Origin: Promethearchaeota archaeon
GTDB lineage: Archaea > Asgardarchaeota > Lokiarchaeia > Sigyniarchaeales > SOKP01
DNA length: 64,000 bases
NCBI GenBank assembly: GCA_030606485.1
Contig: JAUWGH010000005.1
Location: forward strand, 260,129 to 324,128
Direction: 5' to 3'
In this document: positions 9,876 through 18,943 of the stretch, in pieces
Layout of the letters: the number at the start of each line of letters is the position of its first letter
How positions within the stretch are numbered: the stretch's first letter is position 1
Position numbers and translations under genes: made by a program
The notes under the pieces: generated by a model
Databases searched by the model: none
Told to the model about the DNA's origin: nothing
The model's input: the letters and a program-made list of their open reading frames with translations, nothing else

Positions 9876-11330
9876 ATGACTCAATTTGATGACATATTTA
9901 AAGGTGCTCTCAATGAAATTCTTCCTACAAAGCAAGAAATAGAAAAGCATAAAGAAATTATTGATTTTTTGACCAAATTACTAACACAAAAGGCAAAAGA
10001 ATTGGGAATTACCTTTAAATTTATTGAGCCTCAAGGTTCAACAGGAATTAAACAAACTCAATTGAGAAACACATCTGATATTGATTTGTTTATTGGAATG
10101 GATTTTAAATCGTTTATGGAAGAAAAAATAAGTAAAACTAAATTAAAACAAAAATTGAAAAGTAAATTTAGAGAACTCTGTGAAACTTGGATAATTAAAG
10201 CTATAGAAAAGCACGATTTTAAGAATATTATATTACTTTATGCAGAACATCCTTATGTCTCTGCGGAATATATTGATTCAGAAGGAATAACTGAAATTGA
10301 TATTGTTCTCTGCTTTGCTTTATCTAAGGAATACTTATTGGAAAATGGTCCAATAACGGCTGTTGATAGAACTCCTTGGCATACTCGATTTGTTAGAGAT
10401 AATTTAACTAAGGAACAAAAGAATGAAGTAAGATTATTAAAACAATTTTTTAAATGCTGTTATTCCTATGGAGATAAAAGTCCTGTTGGAAGGATAGGGT
10501 TCATAGGATACAGTTCAGAATTATTAATTTATCATTTCAGAAATTTATTAAATTTATTTGAGTATTTTGATGAATTGGAATATCAATCCATCGATTTTTT
10601 TAGTAGAAATACTAAAGAATTAAAAAAAAAGCCTCGATTTATTAATGATTTTCTAATTATAATTGATCCCACAGACAAAAACAGAAATGTAGCAGCTGCA
10701 ATATCAAAAAAAGCATATTATTATTGTAAAGATAAAGTTAAGCAATTTTTAAAAGATCCAGACATTTCATATTTTCAAATTAAATCCTTACCAATTGTTG
10801 ATTTTAATTTGGTAAAGAAAGAAGCGATATTTGACCATCTTTTTTTAATTGAATTCAAAAATGAAAATTTAGAGGTTCATTATACAGAATTACGAGATAA
10901 ATTATATTCTTTTGGAGAAAAGGTAAAAAGTAGTGGCGAAATAGAAAAATCTAAAGACCCTAGATTTGGAAAAATTACTTTTGAAGTTTATTTCGAAACT
11001 GATAAAAGTTTTTATGCAATCTCATTTTTTTGCGAAAATCCAAAAATTTCAGAGAAATTTCTTAGGCGTGGTCCACCAGTTAAGGAAAAATTACATGCGA
11101 AGCAATTTAAAAAGAAAAACCCTAATTATCTTCTAAAAGAAAACTTTCTTTATATAGAAGAGAAGCGAAGATTCATTAAATTTTTAGACTTTTTAAATGA
11201 TATTTCAATAAATAAAGCACCGAAAGAATTTGATATAATTAACGTTTCAAATTGTTATCATGCAAAGACTGATGTTGGAAAGAGATGTGTTTATGTTCTA
11301 AAGGAAATGGTACTTCCTTACATCAAATAA
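9876..11330 (+). CDS. cca: Archaeal (class I) CCA-adding tRNA nucleotidyltransferase
   Basis: Adds or repairs the 3' CCA of tRNAs without a nucleic acid template. The nucleotidyltransferase signature is clear: GS at residues 54-55 followed by the two catalytic aspartates in SDIDLF (D68 and D70), with a third acidic residue in TEIDIVLC near 142. The helical central domain and the tRNA-binding tail follow. Length (484 aa) is close to, slightly above, the usual 440-460 aa of archaeal class I enzymes. The start ATG is preceded by GGCGGA. It sits 25 nt after aIF5B, which makes a translation-related pair. Confidence 0.93.
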   Translation: MTQFDDIFKGALNEILPTKQEIEKHKEIIDFLTKLLTQKAKELGITFKFIEPQGSTGIKQTQLRNTSDIDLFIGMDFKSFMEEKISKTKLKQKLKSKFRELCETWIIKAIEKHDFKNIILLYAEHPYVSAEYIDSEGITEIDIVLCFALSKEYLLENGPITAVDRTPWHTRFVRDNLTKEQKNEVRLLKQFFKCCYSYGDKSPVGRIGFIGYSSELLIYHFRNLLNLFEYFDELEYQSIDFFSRNTKELKKKPRFINDFLIIIDPTDKNRNVAAAISKKAYYYCKDKVKQFLKDPDISYFQIKSLPIVDFNLVKKEAIFDHLFLIEFKNENLEVHYTELRDKLYSFGEKVKSSGEIEKSKDPRFGKITFEVYFETDKSFYAISFFCENPKISEKFLRRGPPVKEKLHAKQFKKKNPNYLLKENFLYIEEKRRFIKFLDFLNDISINKAPKEFDIINVSNCYHAKTDVGKRCVYVLKEMVLPYIK

Positions 11331-11510
11331 TTAATTTAACTTGTTTTTTCTAAAGTTTTTACCTAACTAATATTTAAGAAATATTTTTTTGAATTCTTAC
11401 TTGGTAATCAATTTACATGGATTTTACCTACAAATTATAAATTGTTTAAATATCATATCTAAATAATTTTTACTTTAATTTTTTAATTGTTATTTTGGAA
11501 TACTCGCGTT

Positions 11511-11520
11511 GATATAAAAG
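11511..11520 (+). promoter_or_regulatory. TATA-like box upstream of the EF-2 gene
   Basis: GATATAAAAG lies about 110 nt before the EF-2 start. A second A/T element around 11579-11590 (ATTTAAAAAT) lies nearer and is an alternative. The 298-nt gap 11331-11628 otherwise shows only A/T-rich DNA and no RNA gene. Confidence 0.35.
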
Positions 11521-11628
11521 TATAGCATTATTTGAGTGTTCTTATTTTTAAAAATCGCAAAATTTTTATTTTTCTTCATATTTAAAAATGTAATTAGATG
11601 AACGAATAAATAAGTTGAAAAAATTACA

Positions 11629-13872
11629 ATGGTAAAAGTAAAAAATCCCGAAGAAATCCGGAGTCTAGTGATTAGCGGACCTTATGAGAAGAAAAGGATC
11701 TTCTCAATTGTTGCGCATATCGACCATGGGAAAACAACAACTACAGATTATCTTTTAGAAAGAGCGGGGCTTATGCGAGAAGAAGATGCAGGTCTACTCC
11801 TTGCGACCGACTCGGATGAAGAAGAACAAGAAAGGGGTATTACGATATTTACAAGCGTTGTATTACTTGCTTTTACTGATTCAAGAACCTCAGACGATGA
11901 GGAACCTTATATATTTATGATTAATGACACTCCTGGACATATTTCATTTACTGGTGAAGTATCACGTGCATTAAGGGCTTCAGATGGTTGTATAATCTTG
12001 GTAGATGCCTTGGAAGGAGTAATGACTCAAACTGAAACGAATATTAGATTAAGCGTTGGAGAAGAATTATGTAAGCCCGTTTTATTCATTAATAAAGTTG
12101 ACAGATTAATTAACGAATTAAAACTCAGTCCCAAGCAGGTTTATGAGAGAATAGATAAGATTCAAAATGAGGTTAATGAATTAATAAAAAAGATCGCCCC
12201 GAAAGGAATTGATTGGAGAGTTTCATTTCCAAATAATAGTGTTGCAATTGGTTCCGCGAAGGATGGTTGGGGCTTCACCCTTGCAATTCTTAATGAAAAA
12301 AATATTAAACCAACCTTTGTTTTTGAGAAATATAACGAAGGAGATATTGCATATTTGAGAAAGAATCTCAGATTAGATGAGGCTCTATTAAGAATGGTTG
12401 TAGATCATCTTCCAGATCCATTAACAGCATCAAAATATCGAATTCCAAAAATCTGGTCTGAAGGTGATTTAGATTCAGAACTAGGCCAAGCATTATTAAA
12501 TTGTGATCCAAATGGGCCGTTATATGGAATGATAACGAAAATATTTATTGATCCTAAGTCTTTTCGTGCAACTTTAATAGGTAGAGTATTTTCTGGGACG
12601 CTAAATGCTTCAGATTCAATATATTTATTAGGCAAAAAAGAAAAAGTACGGATAAAACGTTTAGGTGTTATGGAAATAACCGATATTTTAGATACTGGAA
12701 AAATCCCCGCAGGTAATCTTTTCGCAATATATGGTTTTATTTGTCCTACTGGAGAAACTTTCGTTGCAGCAAATATGGCACCAGCTAAGGGGGAATATTT
12801 CCCATCATTTGAGCAAATTAAATATGCTTGTGAACCTGTAGTATCACGAAGTATAAAACCAAAGGATCATCAAGATTTAGCAAAATTAGGAGAGGTTGTG
12901 CAAAAATGGTTAATGGCTGATACTACTGCCGAATTTAGATTAGATGAAGAATCTGGCGAATATATATTGTCTGGTATTGACCCTCTTCAGATAGATATTT
13001 TAACAAAACGTATTAATAAACAAGTACCAATTGAAGTTGGAGATCCGATTATTGTATATCGTGAGAAAATCGAAAAGTCAACCTCCAACGTTCATACAAA
13101 ATCTGCAAATGTTCACAACAAATTTCTTATGCATATTGAATCTCTTGATGATACTTCCTTAGAACTAATCATGTCGGGGAGAATTGGACAATATATGCCT
13201 GAGAAAGAGAGAGCAAAAATTCTTAGAGAAGAGGCTGGTTGGGATACAAAAGAAGCTAGAAGGATTGTAGATATATATAAAGGAAATGTTCTAATCAATG
13301 GAACGATGGGATTGCAAAGATTTAACAGAGTTAAATCTTATTTAGTTGCGGCGTTTCGCGATTGGACTCAAAGTTGCGTTTTAGCTAAAGAACCTGCTTT
13401 AGGTTTAAAAATAATTTTTACTGATATGGTTATTCACGAGGATCCAAGGCATACTCAATATAATCAAATAGCTGGGATGGTTTTTTCAGGTTTTTCCTTA
13501 GCATTTCTAAAAGGTGATCCACAAATGTATGAACCTATTCAGAGGGTCGATATTAAAACTCCCGCAGGGACGGAATCGGGTATCATTTCGATTTTAAACC
13601 AACATCGAGGAAAAGTTGTGAATGTTAGTTCTGATGCCGATTATGTGACAGTTCATGGTGAAATTCCTGCTTCGGAAACGCTAGGAATTGATGACGATTT
13701 TAGAGGTGCTACACAAGGTCGTGCCTTTTTTGGTTATGAATTTAAAGCGTTTGAAAGAGTTCCAACTAAAATGCAGGAAGAATTAATCTTGGATATTAGA
13801 AAGAGAAAAGGTATGAAGGTTGAATTACCGAATCCTAAGCCATGGGAACGTTTTATCTACAAACGAACTTAA
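11629..13872 (+). CDS. Elongation factor 2 family GTPase, paralogue with altered diphthamide loop
   Basis: Ribosomal translocase family. The G domain looks active: AHIDHGKTT at residues 29-37, RGITI 69-73, DTPGH 100-104, NKVD 155-158. Domains II-V follow in order and total length (747 aa) is normal for archaeal EF-2. At the tip of domain IV canonical EF-2 reads HEDxxHRGGGQI or HRGPAQI. Here it reads HEDPRHTQYNQI. The His that would become diphthamide (H608) is kept but the invariant Arg-Gly neighbours are gone. Several Asgard archaea are reported to carry a second EF-2 (aEF-2p) with such loss, so this is probably that paralogue rather than the main translocase (inference). It is a lone gene with a long leader and a T-rich tail. 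Confidence 0.9.
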   Translation: MVKVKNPEEIRSLVISGPYEKKRIFSIVAHIDHGKTTTTDYLLERAGLMREEDAGLLLATDSDEEEQERGITIFTSVVLLAFTDSRTSDDEEPYIFMINDTPGHISFTGEVSRALRASDGCIILVDALEGVMTQTETNIRLSVGEELCKPVLFINKVDRLINELKLSPKQVYERIDKIQNEVNELIKKIAPKGIDWRVSFPNNSVAIGSAKDGWGFTLAILNEKNIKPTFVFEKYNEGDIAYLRKNLRLDEALLRMVVDHLPDPLTASKYRIPKIWSEGDLDSELGQALLNCDPNGPLYGMITKIFIDPKSFRATLIGRVFSGTLNASDSIYLLGKKEKVRIKRLGVMEITDILDTGKIPAGNLFAIYGFICPTGETFVAANMAPAKGEYFPSFEQIKYACEPVVSRSIKPKDHQDLAKLGEVVQKWLMADTTAEFRLDEESGEYILSGIDPLQIDILTKRINKQVPIEVGDPIIVYREKIEKSTSNVHTKSANVHNKFLMHIESLDDTSLELIMSGRIGQYMPEKERAKILREEAGWDTKEARRIVDIYKGNVLINGTMGLQRFNRVKSYLVAAFRDWTQSCVLAKEPALGLKIIFTDMVIHEDPRHTQYNQIAGMVFSGFSLAFLKGDPQMYEPIQRVDIKTPAGTESGIISILNQHRGKVVNVSSDADYVTVHGEIPASETLGIDDDFRGATQGRAFFGYEFKAFERVPTKMQEELILDIRKRKGMKVELPNPKPWERFIYKRT

Positions 13873-13898
13873 TTTTTTTATCATTTTTTAATTTATCT
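13873..13898 (+). terminator. T-rich transcription stop after EF-2
   Basis: Two T6 runs separated by four bases lie immediately after the EF-2 stop codon, as expected for archaeal oligo-T termination. Confidence 0.4.
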
Positions 13899-14091
13899 TA
13901 TTTCTAAATTCCAGTAATTTATCAAAATTTGACCGATTAATATAAATTATTCCTATTGATTACTTATTTATAAGGATTTTACTATTTTTCATTCTCAATA
14001 AGGAAAATTTCAATAGGAAAATAAATTTAAAATTATATTATTCAAAATATAGATTAATTCTCTATTAAATAAAAATAAAGGTAATAAAGAT

Positions 14092-14988
14092 ATGCAAGAT
14101 GGCGAACGAGAAGAGGAAATTGATGAGAAAATTGACAAATCTGAAAATGAGGAAGATCAAAATATAGCTCTTGAAACTTATATGAAAGAAATGGATATGC
14201 TTTCTGAGGATTTTTCAGATTTAAGTGATTTCGATATTGAAGAATTACAGGATATTAAAGAAGCCATTGAAGAAGTTAGGAGAGGAAAAATGAAAGAAGA
14301 AATCTCAGAAGATCAAACAGAGGAAGCAGCAGTCTCTGAGGAAATATCCATTGAAGATTCAGAGTTAATAGCATATTTAGATGAAAGAGAACAATTATCC
14401 CAAGACTTTACAGATATTCAAGAACTTGATTTAGATGAATTAAGGGACATGAAAGAGGCAATAGCAACGATAAAAAGTGAGACTGAAAATATAGAATCTA
14501 TAGAGAAATCAGAACATCCTATTTCAGAAGGATTAGAACAAAAAATACGATTAGAATTAGAAAAAAGGAAAGAAATTCAAAAAAAGAAGGAAGTAACAGT
14601 TGAGGATTTTCAAAACTATATTAAAGATAAACGTGAAAAAATTTGGTATCATTCTTTATATCATCTGGTGTTCGGGACGGAAGATCACAGTGCCTTAAAA
14701 GAAGGATTATATGATATCTTAAAGGAGACTACAAGTAGAAGCCCATTTGATGATATACCTCAACAACAATTTTATTTTGGGTTAGGTTATCTCCTTAGAT
14801 TAAAATTACATGATAAAGATATTATAAGATATAAAGGAGGAAAATTCAAAATAAATGTTAATGTAGATACTTTAAAGAGAATTTTAGAAGAAAATGGAGA
14901 ACCTATAAGCCGACGCCCAATTATACCAAAAGATGAACAAGATAAAATGATCTCAGATTTTTTAAAAGATGATTTTGAAGATATTTAA
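14092..14988 (+). CDS. Acidic protein of unknown function with internal duplication
   Basis: I do not recognise the family. Residues 1-150 are very rich in Glu and Asp and predicted helical. Two stretches repeat one pattern: residues 25-65 (ending DIEELQDIKEAIEEV) and 90-129 (ending DLDELRDMKEAIATI), a duplication of a helical unit of about 40 residues. A charged helical linker (150-180) leads to a folded-looking domain of about 110 residues containing WYHSLYHLVFG and GLGYLLRLKL, which may be winged-helix or another small alpha/beta fold. There is no signal peptide, membrane helix or metal motif. The EngB-like GTPase gene starts 48 nt downstream on the same strand, so the two may be cotranscribed. 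Confidence 0.75.
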   Translation: MQDGEREEEIDEKIDKSENEEDQNIALETYMKEMDMLSEDFSDLSDFDIEELQDIKEAIEEVRRGKMKEEISEDQTEEAAVSEEISIEDSELIAYLDEREQLSQDFTDIQELDLDELRDMKEAIATIKSETENIESIEKSEHPISEGLEQKIRLELEKRKEIQKKKEVTVEDFQNYIKDKREKIWYHSLYHLVFGTEDHSALKEGLYDILKETTSRSPFDDIPQQQFYFGLGYLLRLKLHDKDIIRYKGGKFKINVNVDTLKRILEENGEPISRRPIIPKDEQDKMISDFLKDDFEDI

Positions 14989-15036
14989 TTAAAAATCTAA
15001 TTAATAAAACAAACACTTTTTATGTGAAAATAATTT

Positions 15037-15687
15037 ATGACTTCTGAGGAACAATTAAAGCCTGTTTTGATAATTATTGGAAATTCTAATGTTGGGAAGA
15101 CTAGTATCACACGTTATTTAGTTAGTAATCCCAAAAAATTTAAGGGGAAAACTGGAAAAATCCCCGGCACTACTTTATTATTAAAAAAAATTCAAGACCC
15201 CTTGATGCCCTTTGATATTTTGGATTTACCAGGTTTCGGGTTTATGAAGAGGTCGAGTAGAAGAAGAACAGAACATATAAAGAAAATGATTATAATCCAT
15301 ATAGAAAAACATTTTAAAGAATTCTTTTTAGGAATAGTTGTAGTAAATGCCCTCAGGATTAGGGATGAGTTGGAAAAGTGGTTTTATAAAAGTGAGGAGA
15401 CCATACCACTTACATTTGAATTCATTAATTTATTCAAAGAATTCAATACACCAGTATTAGTTGTATTAAATAAAATTGATAAATTAAATTTAATTGATAG
15501 AAAAAAAATAGAAACATTCTTTTTTGATAGTGCTACAAAATTTGGTCTAAAACTAGTAAAATTTAATGAGTTTAAAGGTTTTGATAGTAGTGCTTTTCCA
15601 GTTCTTATGACTTCTGCTCTTAAAAAAATTGGCATTAAAGAATTGAAAGAAATAGTTGAGTCTCAGTTTAAAAAAATAACTCCATAA
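15037..15687 (+). CDS. EngB/YihA-family GTPase
   Basis: Small P-loop GTPase of the TrmE-Era-EngA-EngB group. Bacterial members help assemble the large ribosomal subunit; the archaeal role is less clear. Visible motifs are G1 GNSNVGKTS (residues 15-23), a G2 Thr in PGTT, G3 DLPG (63-66), G4 NKID (145-148) and a TSA stretch (G5) near residue 192. The length of 216 aa is typical of EngB. A basic stretch after G3 (RSSRRR) fits RNA contact. The gene follows the acidic unknown gene on the same strand and converges with TYW1. Confidence 0.85.
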   Translation: MTSEEQLKPVLIIIGNSNVGKTSITRYLVSNPKKFKGKTGKIPGTTLLLKKIQDPLMPFDILDLPGFGFMKRSSRRRTEHIKKMIIIHIEKHFKEFFLGIVVVNALRIRDELEKWFYKSEETIPLTFEFINLFKEFNTPVLVVLNKIDKLNLIDRKKIETFFFDSATKFGLKLVKFNEFKGFDSSAFPVLMTSALKKIGIKELKEIVESQFKKITP

Positions 15688-15787
15688 TAGTCGTGATAAT
15701 AAGTCTTTTGTTTGAAAAAATCATTTAATTAGAAATAAGTAAAATTTCATTTATTTGATCAACCAATTGATCACAAGTAAAAGTAAA

Positions 15788-17068
15788 TTAATTACTTATT
15801 TCTAATTTTTTTTTATCCCAATTAACTCCAAGAAGTACATCTCGACTTCTCTCGTTCTTATATAGAATAGGGAAATTTCCTAAATTACTTATTTTTTCTG
15901 CGAATTCTTTTATATCTTCAAATTCTGGGAAATAGAAATCTAGATCTTCAGAAGATTTTAGGCGTTCTTTAATTAATAATGCTTTAGCTTGAAGTGTAAA
16001 TCCTTTAATATCTAAGAAGTTAGGTTTTGCCCGTTTTATTATGTCTAAATATTCTTTAACAAATATTTCCTTTAGATTTAAATTTTTAACTGCAGTTATT
16101 CGGATAACTGTTCTACATGATAATGAGCCTAATAAATCCATAGTCTTCATTAATTTTTCCCAGCTATTTTTAAGCATAGGTCTGCAAATTTTTTTATAAG
16201 TTTTTTCATTAGAGGCTGATAGAGAAATATATAATTGAGAAGGAAAATACTCTATTGATTCGATTCTCTCAGGGAATGTGCCATTTGAAACAATAAAAGT
16301 CGTCATTTTTCGCTTTTTAAATTCTGCAACAAAATCAGAGAGTAAAGGATATAAAAAAGGTTCCCCATCAAGTGATATTGCCGCATGTTTTGGTTTCATT
16401 GATTCTTCATGAACCTTTTCAATTTCTCTTAAAGTCGTGATATTTTTATTTACTAAAGGTTCAATATCCACGTCAGACTTTATTTGTCTTTTGATGCTTT
16501 TCTTTATAAAATAATGGTTAATATCACCCTCAATATAATCCAAAAACCCCATATTTTTTAGAAATACTATAGCCCGATCTATTTTGGTTTTACTGGCATC
16601 TATTATTCTTGATATTGATTGAATTGATTCAGATTTATTATTTTTCAATATATATTTCAGAATTTTAATTATAATATGATAATTATCAATGTATCTCTTT
16701 AATGGTAAATGATTTTGAATAAGATTTTTTTGATGTCGAATCATTTCATTAACCAATTGCTTGGGTTCATCTGGTACAACATTAAAGGTAGCACCCAATG
16801 AACTCTGAAGATCTCGCCAACAAAATACACATTGATGATTACAAAAAGGAACAGATGGCGTATTTTGCAGACATAAATTACTTTTTACACCAAAAATACC
16901 TTTATAACAATTTTGATTATCTCTTCCGGTCATTAACCGCTGTTCTAACCAGTGACATGGTTTTATCGCCGAATGTTTATTTTTCCCAACAATACGATAA
17001 TTAGATTTTAGGTAATCTTGTATAAATTGCTCCGTTATTTCATTTTTCCACTTTTTTTCTGTGCTCAT
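15788..17068 (-). CDS. taw1: tRNA 4-demethylwyosine synthase (TYW1/Taw1) with an inserted domain
   Basis: Radical SAM enzyme that builds the tricyclic base at position 37 of tRNA-Phe from N1-methylguanosine and pyruvate. All six cluster cysteines are present: C38, C54 and C66 for the second [4Fe-4S] cluster, and C76-x3-C80-x2-C83 for the SAM cluster within the family signature CVFCWR. The later motif KHAAISLDGEP is also conserved. Between the N-terminal cluster region and that motif, ordinary archaeal TYW1 has only about 20 residues. Here about 105 residues intervene (around 120-225). They read like a winged helix, with helices around ILKYIL, ISRIIDASKTKIDRAI and a wing near GFLDYIEGDINHYF. 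It is transcribed against its neighbours. Confidence 0.9.
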   Translation of the reverse strand: MSTEKKWKNEITEQFIQDYLKSNYRIVGKNKHSAIKPCHWLEQRLMTGRDNQNCYKGIFGVKSNLCLQNTPSVPFCNHQCVFCWRDLQSSLGATFNVVPDEPKQLVNEMIRHQKNLIQNHLPLKRYIDNYHIIIKILKYILKNNKSESIQSISRIIDASKTKIDRAIVFLKNMGFLDYIEGDINHYFIKKSIKRQIKSDVDIEPLVNKNITTLREIEKVHEESMKPKHAAISLDGEPFLYPLLSDFVAEFKKRKMTTFIVSNGTFPERIESIEYFPSQLYISLSASNEKTYKKICRPMLKNSWEKLMKTMDLLGSLSCRTVIRITAVKNLNLKEIFVKEYLDIIKRAKPNFLDIKGFTLQAKALLIKERLKSSEDLDFYFPEFEDIKEFAEKISNLGNFPILYKNERSRDVLLGVNWDKKKLEISN

Positions 17069-17165
17069 CTAATTTAATTTAAGTATTTTAATTAATATAA
17101 ATTAAGTATTTTAGAGGAAAAAATGAATATTTAATACTAGCCTTAAAATTAAAATCTAATCAAAT

Positions 17166-17170
17166 GTGAT
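17166..17170 (+). promoter_or_regulatory. Shine-Dalgarno-like GTGAT before the nucleoside phosphorylase
   Basis: GTGAT four nt before ATG 17175 matches the 16S tail complement. Its GTG could also be read as a start three codons upstream. I treat it as the ribosome binding site. Confidence 0.5.
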
Positions 17171-17174
17171 TATA

Positions 17175-18050
17175 ATGGTTGAAAAAATCAAATCCGGCTT
17201 ACTTAATCTGGGATTAAAATTCATCTCTATTGAAGAGAAATTATTCCGAATGTTTTTGGAGACTTCACCAACTAAGGTTAATGAAATTGTTATTTTACCC
17301 GCAGTAAAGCTTGTAATGGAAAAAGTCGTTAAAAGATTAAAAAATAAAATAAAACATGGAAATGTCTATAATGGTAAATTAGGTGACATAGAAGTCAGTG
17401 TAATTCAGAGTTTAGTTGGCACACCCTATATTGCTGAAAAATTGGAGTGTTTAAAATTTACAAAATGTAAGGTGATTATTCGAACAGATTTTTGTGGTGG
17501 GTTAAATATTCCTAGCCGATCAATTGAGCCGGGAGAAATAATAATTCCTGAGAGTGCGTTCTGCGGAGATGGTGTGTCCCCCTATTATATTCTGAAATAT
17601 TATGAAGAACTTAAGAATTTAGAATTTATAAAAAATCCTATTGAAGGAATAAGTAAAATTAAAGCAGGAAACGAGAGGATATATAAAATATCTCCATCAA
17701 ATGAGCTGAATGAAATTTTATTAAATACTGCTAGAAGTTTATATTCAAATAAGATATTAACCGGACCAATCTGGACTACCGGTGCTTTATTTTTGGAAAC
17801 GGAAGATGTTGCAAAATCCTGGATAAAAGAGGGGATAATTGGAGTTGATATGGAAAGCTCTTTATTGTTTTTACTGGGTCAATTATTTAATATTAAAACG
17901 GCTTCTGTAATCTCAGTCTCAGATGTAGTAGGACATGAAAAATATGATATATTTAAATCAAATTATATACATCCAGAAATATTCACTGGAATCGATAGGA
18001 CTATTGAGATTGTAATTAATTCTTTAAAAAAAATCAAAAATATTCTTTAA
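17175..18050 (+). CDS. Nucleoside phosphorylase (PNP/UDP family 1)
   Basis: Phosphorolysis of purine or pyrimidine nucleosides in salvage. The family fold shows in the central strand and loop IIRTDFCGGLN near residues 100-110, where uridine/purine phosphorylases have R-x-G-(S/T)-x-G. The nucleoside-binding motif GVDMESS appears near residue 220, with the expected Met-Glu that contacts ribose. It ends with the typical SVISVSDVVG strand/loop. The G-T/S-C/S-G loop is changed to D-F-C-G-G, so substrate choice cannot be read. About 291 aa is at the long end for the family. A monocistronic location between divergent TYW1 and convergent HTH genes gives no context. Confidence 0.8.
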   Translation: MVEKIKSGLLNLGLKFISIEEKLFRMFLETSPTKVNEIVILPAVKLVMEKVVKRLKNKIKHGNVYNGKLGDIEVSVIQSLVGTPYIAEKLECLKFTKCKVIIRTDFCGGLNIPSRSIEPGEIIIPESAFCGDGVSPYYILKYYEELKNLEFIKNPIEGISKIKAGNERIYKISPSNELNEILLNTARSLYSNKILTGPIWTTGALFLETEDVAKSWIKEGIIGVDMESSLLFLLGQLFNIKTASVISVSDVVGHEKYDIFKSNYIHPEIFTGIDRTIEIVINSLKKIKNIL

Positions 18051-18074
18051 TTTAAACTAAAATTTAAAAAAAAT

Positions 18075-18929
18075 TTAAGCTTCAATAAATTTTGGCTCTT
18101 GAAAATTTTGATTATATTGTTTTAAAAGATTTAAGTTTACATTATATATATTTTTCCCCTTCCCTTCCACCGACTTGAGGAGATCGAAATTTAACAAGCG
18201 TTTAATATGATATTGAATTGTCCCATGGAAAACTTCTAAATCATTAGCAATTGCAGTAATTTTTTTAGAAGGTTCTTGGATAAAGGCTTTTAGAATCGCA
18301 GGTATTAAATTATTCTGGAATAATATTACTAAAACTTCGTATTCTTCAGGAAAGTCCTTTAGAAAGTAATATAATGTTTTTCCAAATTTTCTTGATCTTA
18401 CAATTTCAAATTTTTCAAGAACAATCAAATATTTTATAAAAGGATTTCTTGTAATTTTGAGTTCTGATTCTATCTTTTTACTTCTACCATGAATACCTGG
18501 ATTAGATTCTATAAATTTAATAATTTCTTGATATTTTGGATTATTCAAAATCTCTTCTTTTGTTCTTCTCTCATTAGTCACAATCCATTTTTTCTGTTCT
18601 AATGACCGAATCGCTAAAAATAATTCTTCCTTACTATAGCCCCTTGAATATGATAATTTTGCAATACAATCTGCATATAGCTTTTCTACCAATGGAGGTA
18701 AAGTCTCAACTCTTTCAACAGAGATTTTTGAATCAAATTTTTTTAATTTCAATGTTTTTTTGGCAATCTTTAGAACATCCTTCTCAATTTGAGATAATTC
18801 TTCAAAATCAGAAATCTTTTCAATAATATCAACTTTTTCTTTAATTATTTGAACTCTATTAGTTGATTTTTCTTCTATTTCTGATTTTTCTTTATCTCTT
18901 CTTTCTTGTAACGACATTTTTTTCACCAT
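18075..18929 (-). CDS. Winged-helix transcriptional regulator (two wHTH units)
   Basis: Probably a cytoplasmic DNA-binding protein. Residues 1-60 are a charged helical segment. Two winged-helix-like units follow. The first is around residues 140-190, with helices in GIHGRSKKIESELKITRN and a wing ending in LYYFL. The second is around 205-270, with ITAIANDLEVFHGTIQYHIK as helix-turn-helix and a wing ending GKGKNIYNV. Tandem wHTH proteins of this kind are common in archaea. The start may instead be ATG 18917, which has GGTGA just upstream. It lies 14 nt downstream of the zinc-ribbon membrane protein gene and is likely cotranscribed with it. Target unknown. Confidence 0.75.
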   Translation of the reverse strand: MVKKMSLQERRDKEKSEIEEKSTNRVQIIKEKVDIIEKISDFEELSQIEKDVLKIAKKTLKLKKFDSKISVERVETLPPLVEKLYADCIAKLSYSRGYSKEELFLAIRSLEQKKWIVTNERRTKEEILNNPKYQEIIKFIESNPGIHGRSKKIESELKITRNPFIKYLIVLEKFEIVRSRKFGKTLYYFLKDFPEEYEVLVILFQNNLIPAILKAFIQEPSKKITAIANDLEVFHGTIQYHIKRLLNFDLLKSVEGKGKNIYNVNLNLLKQYNQNFQEPKFIEA

Positions 18930-18943
18930 ATTCTTATGAAAAT

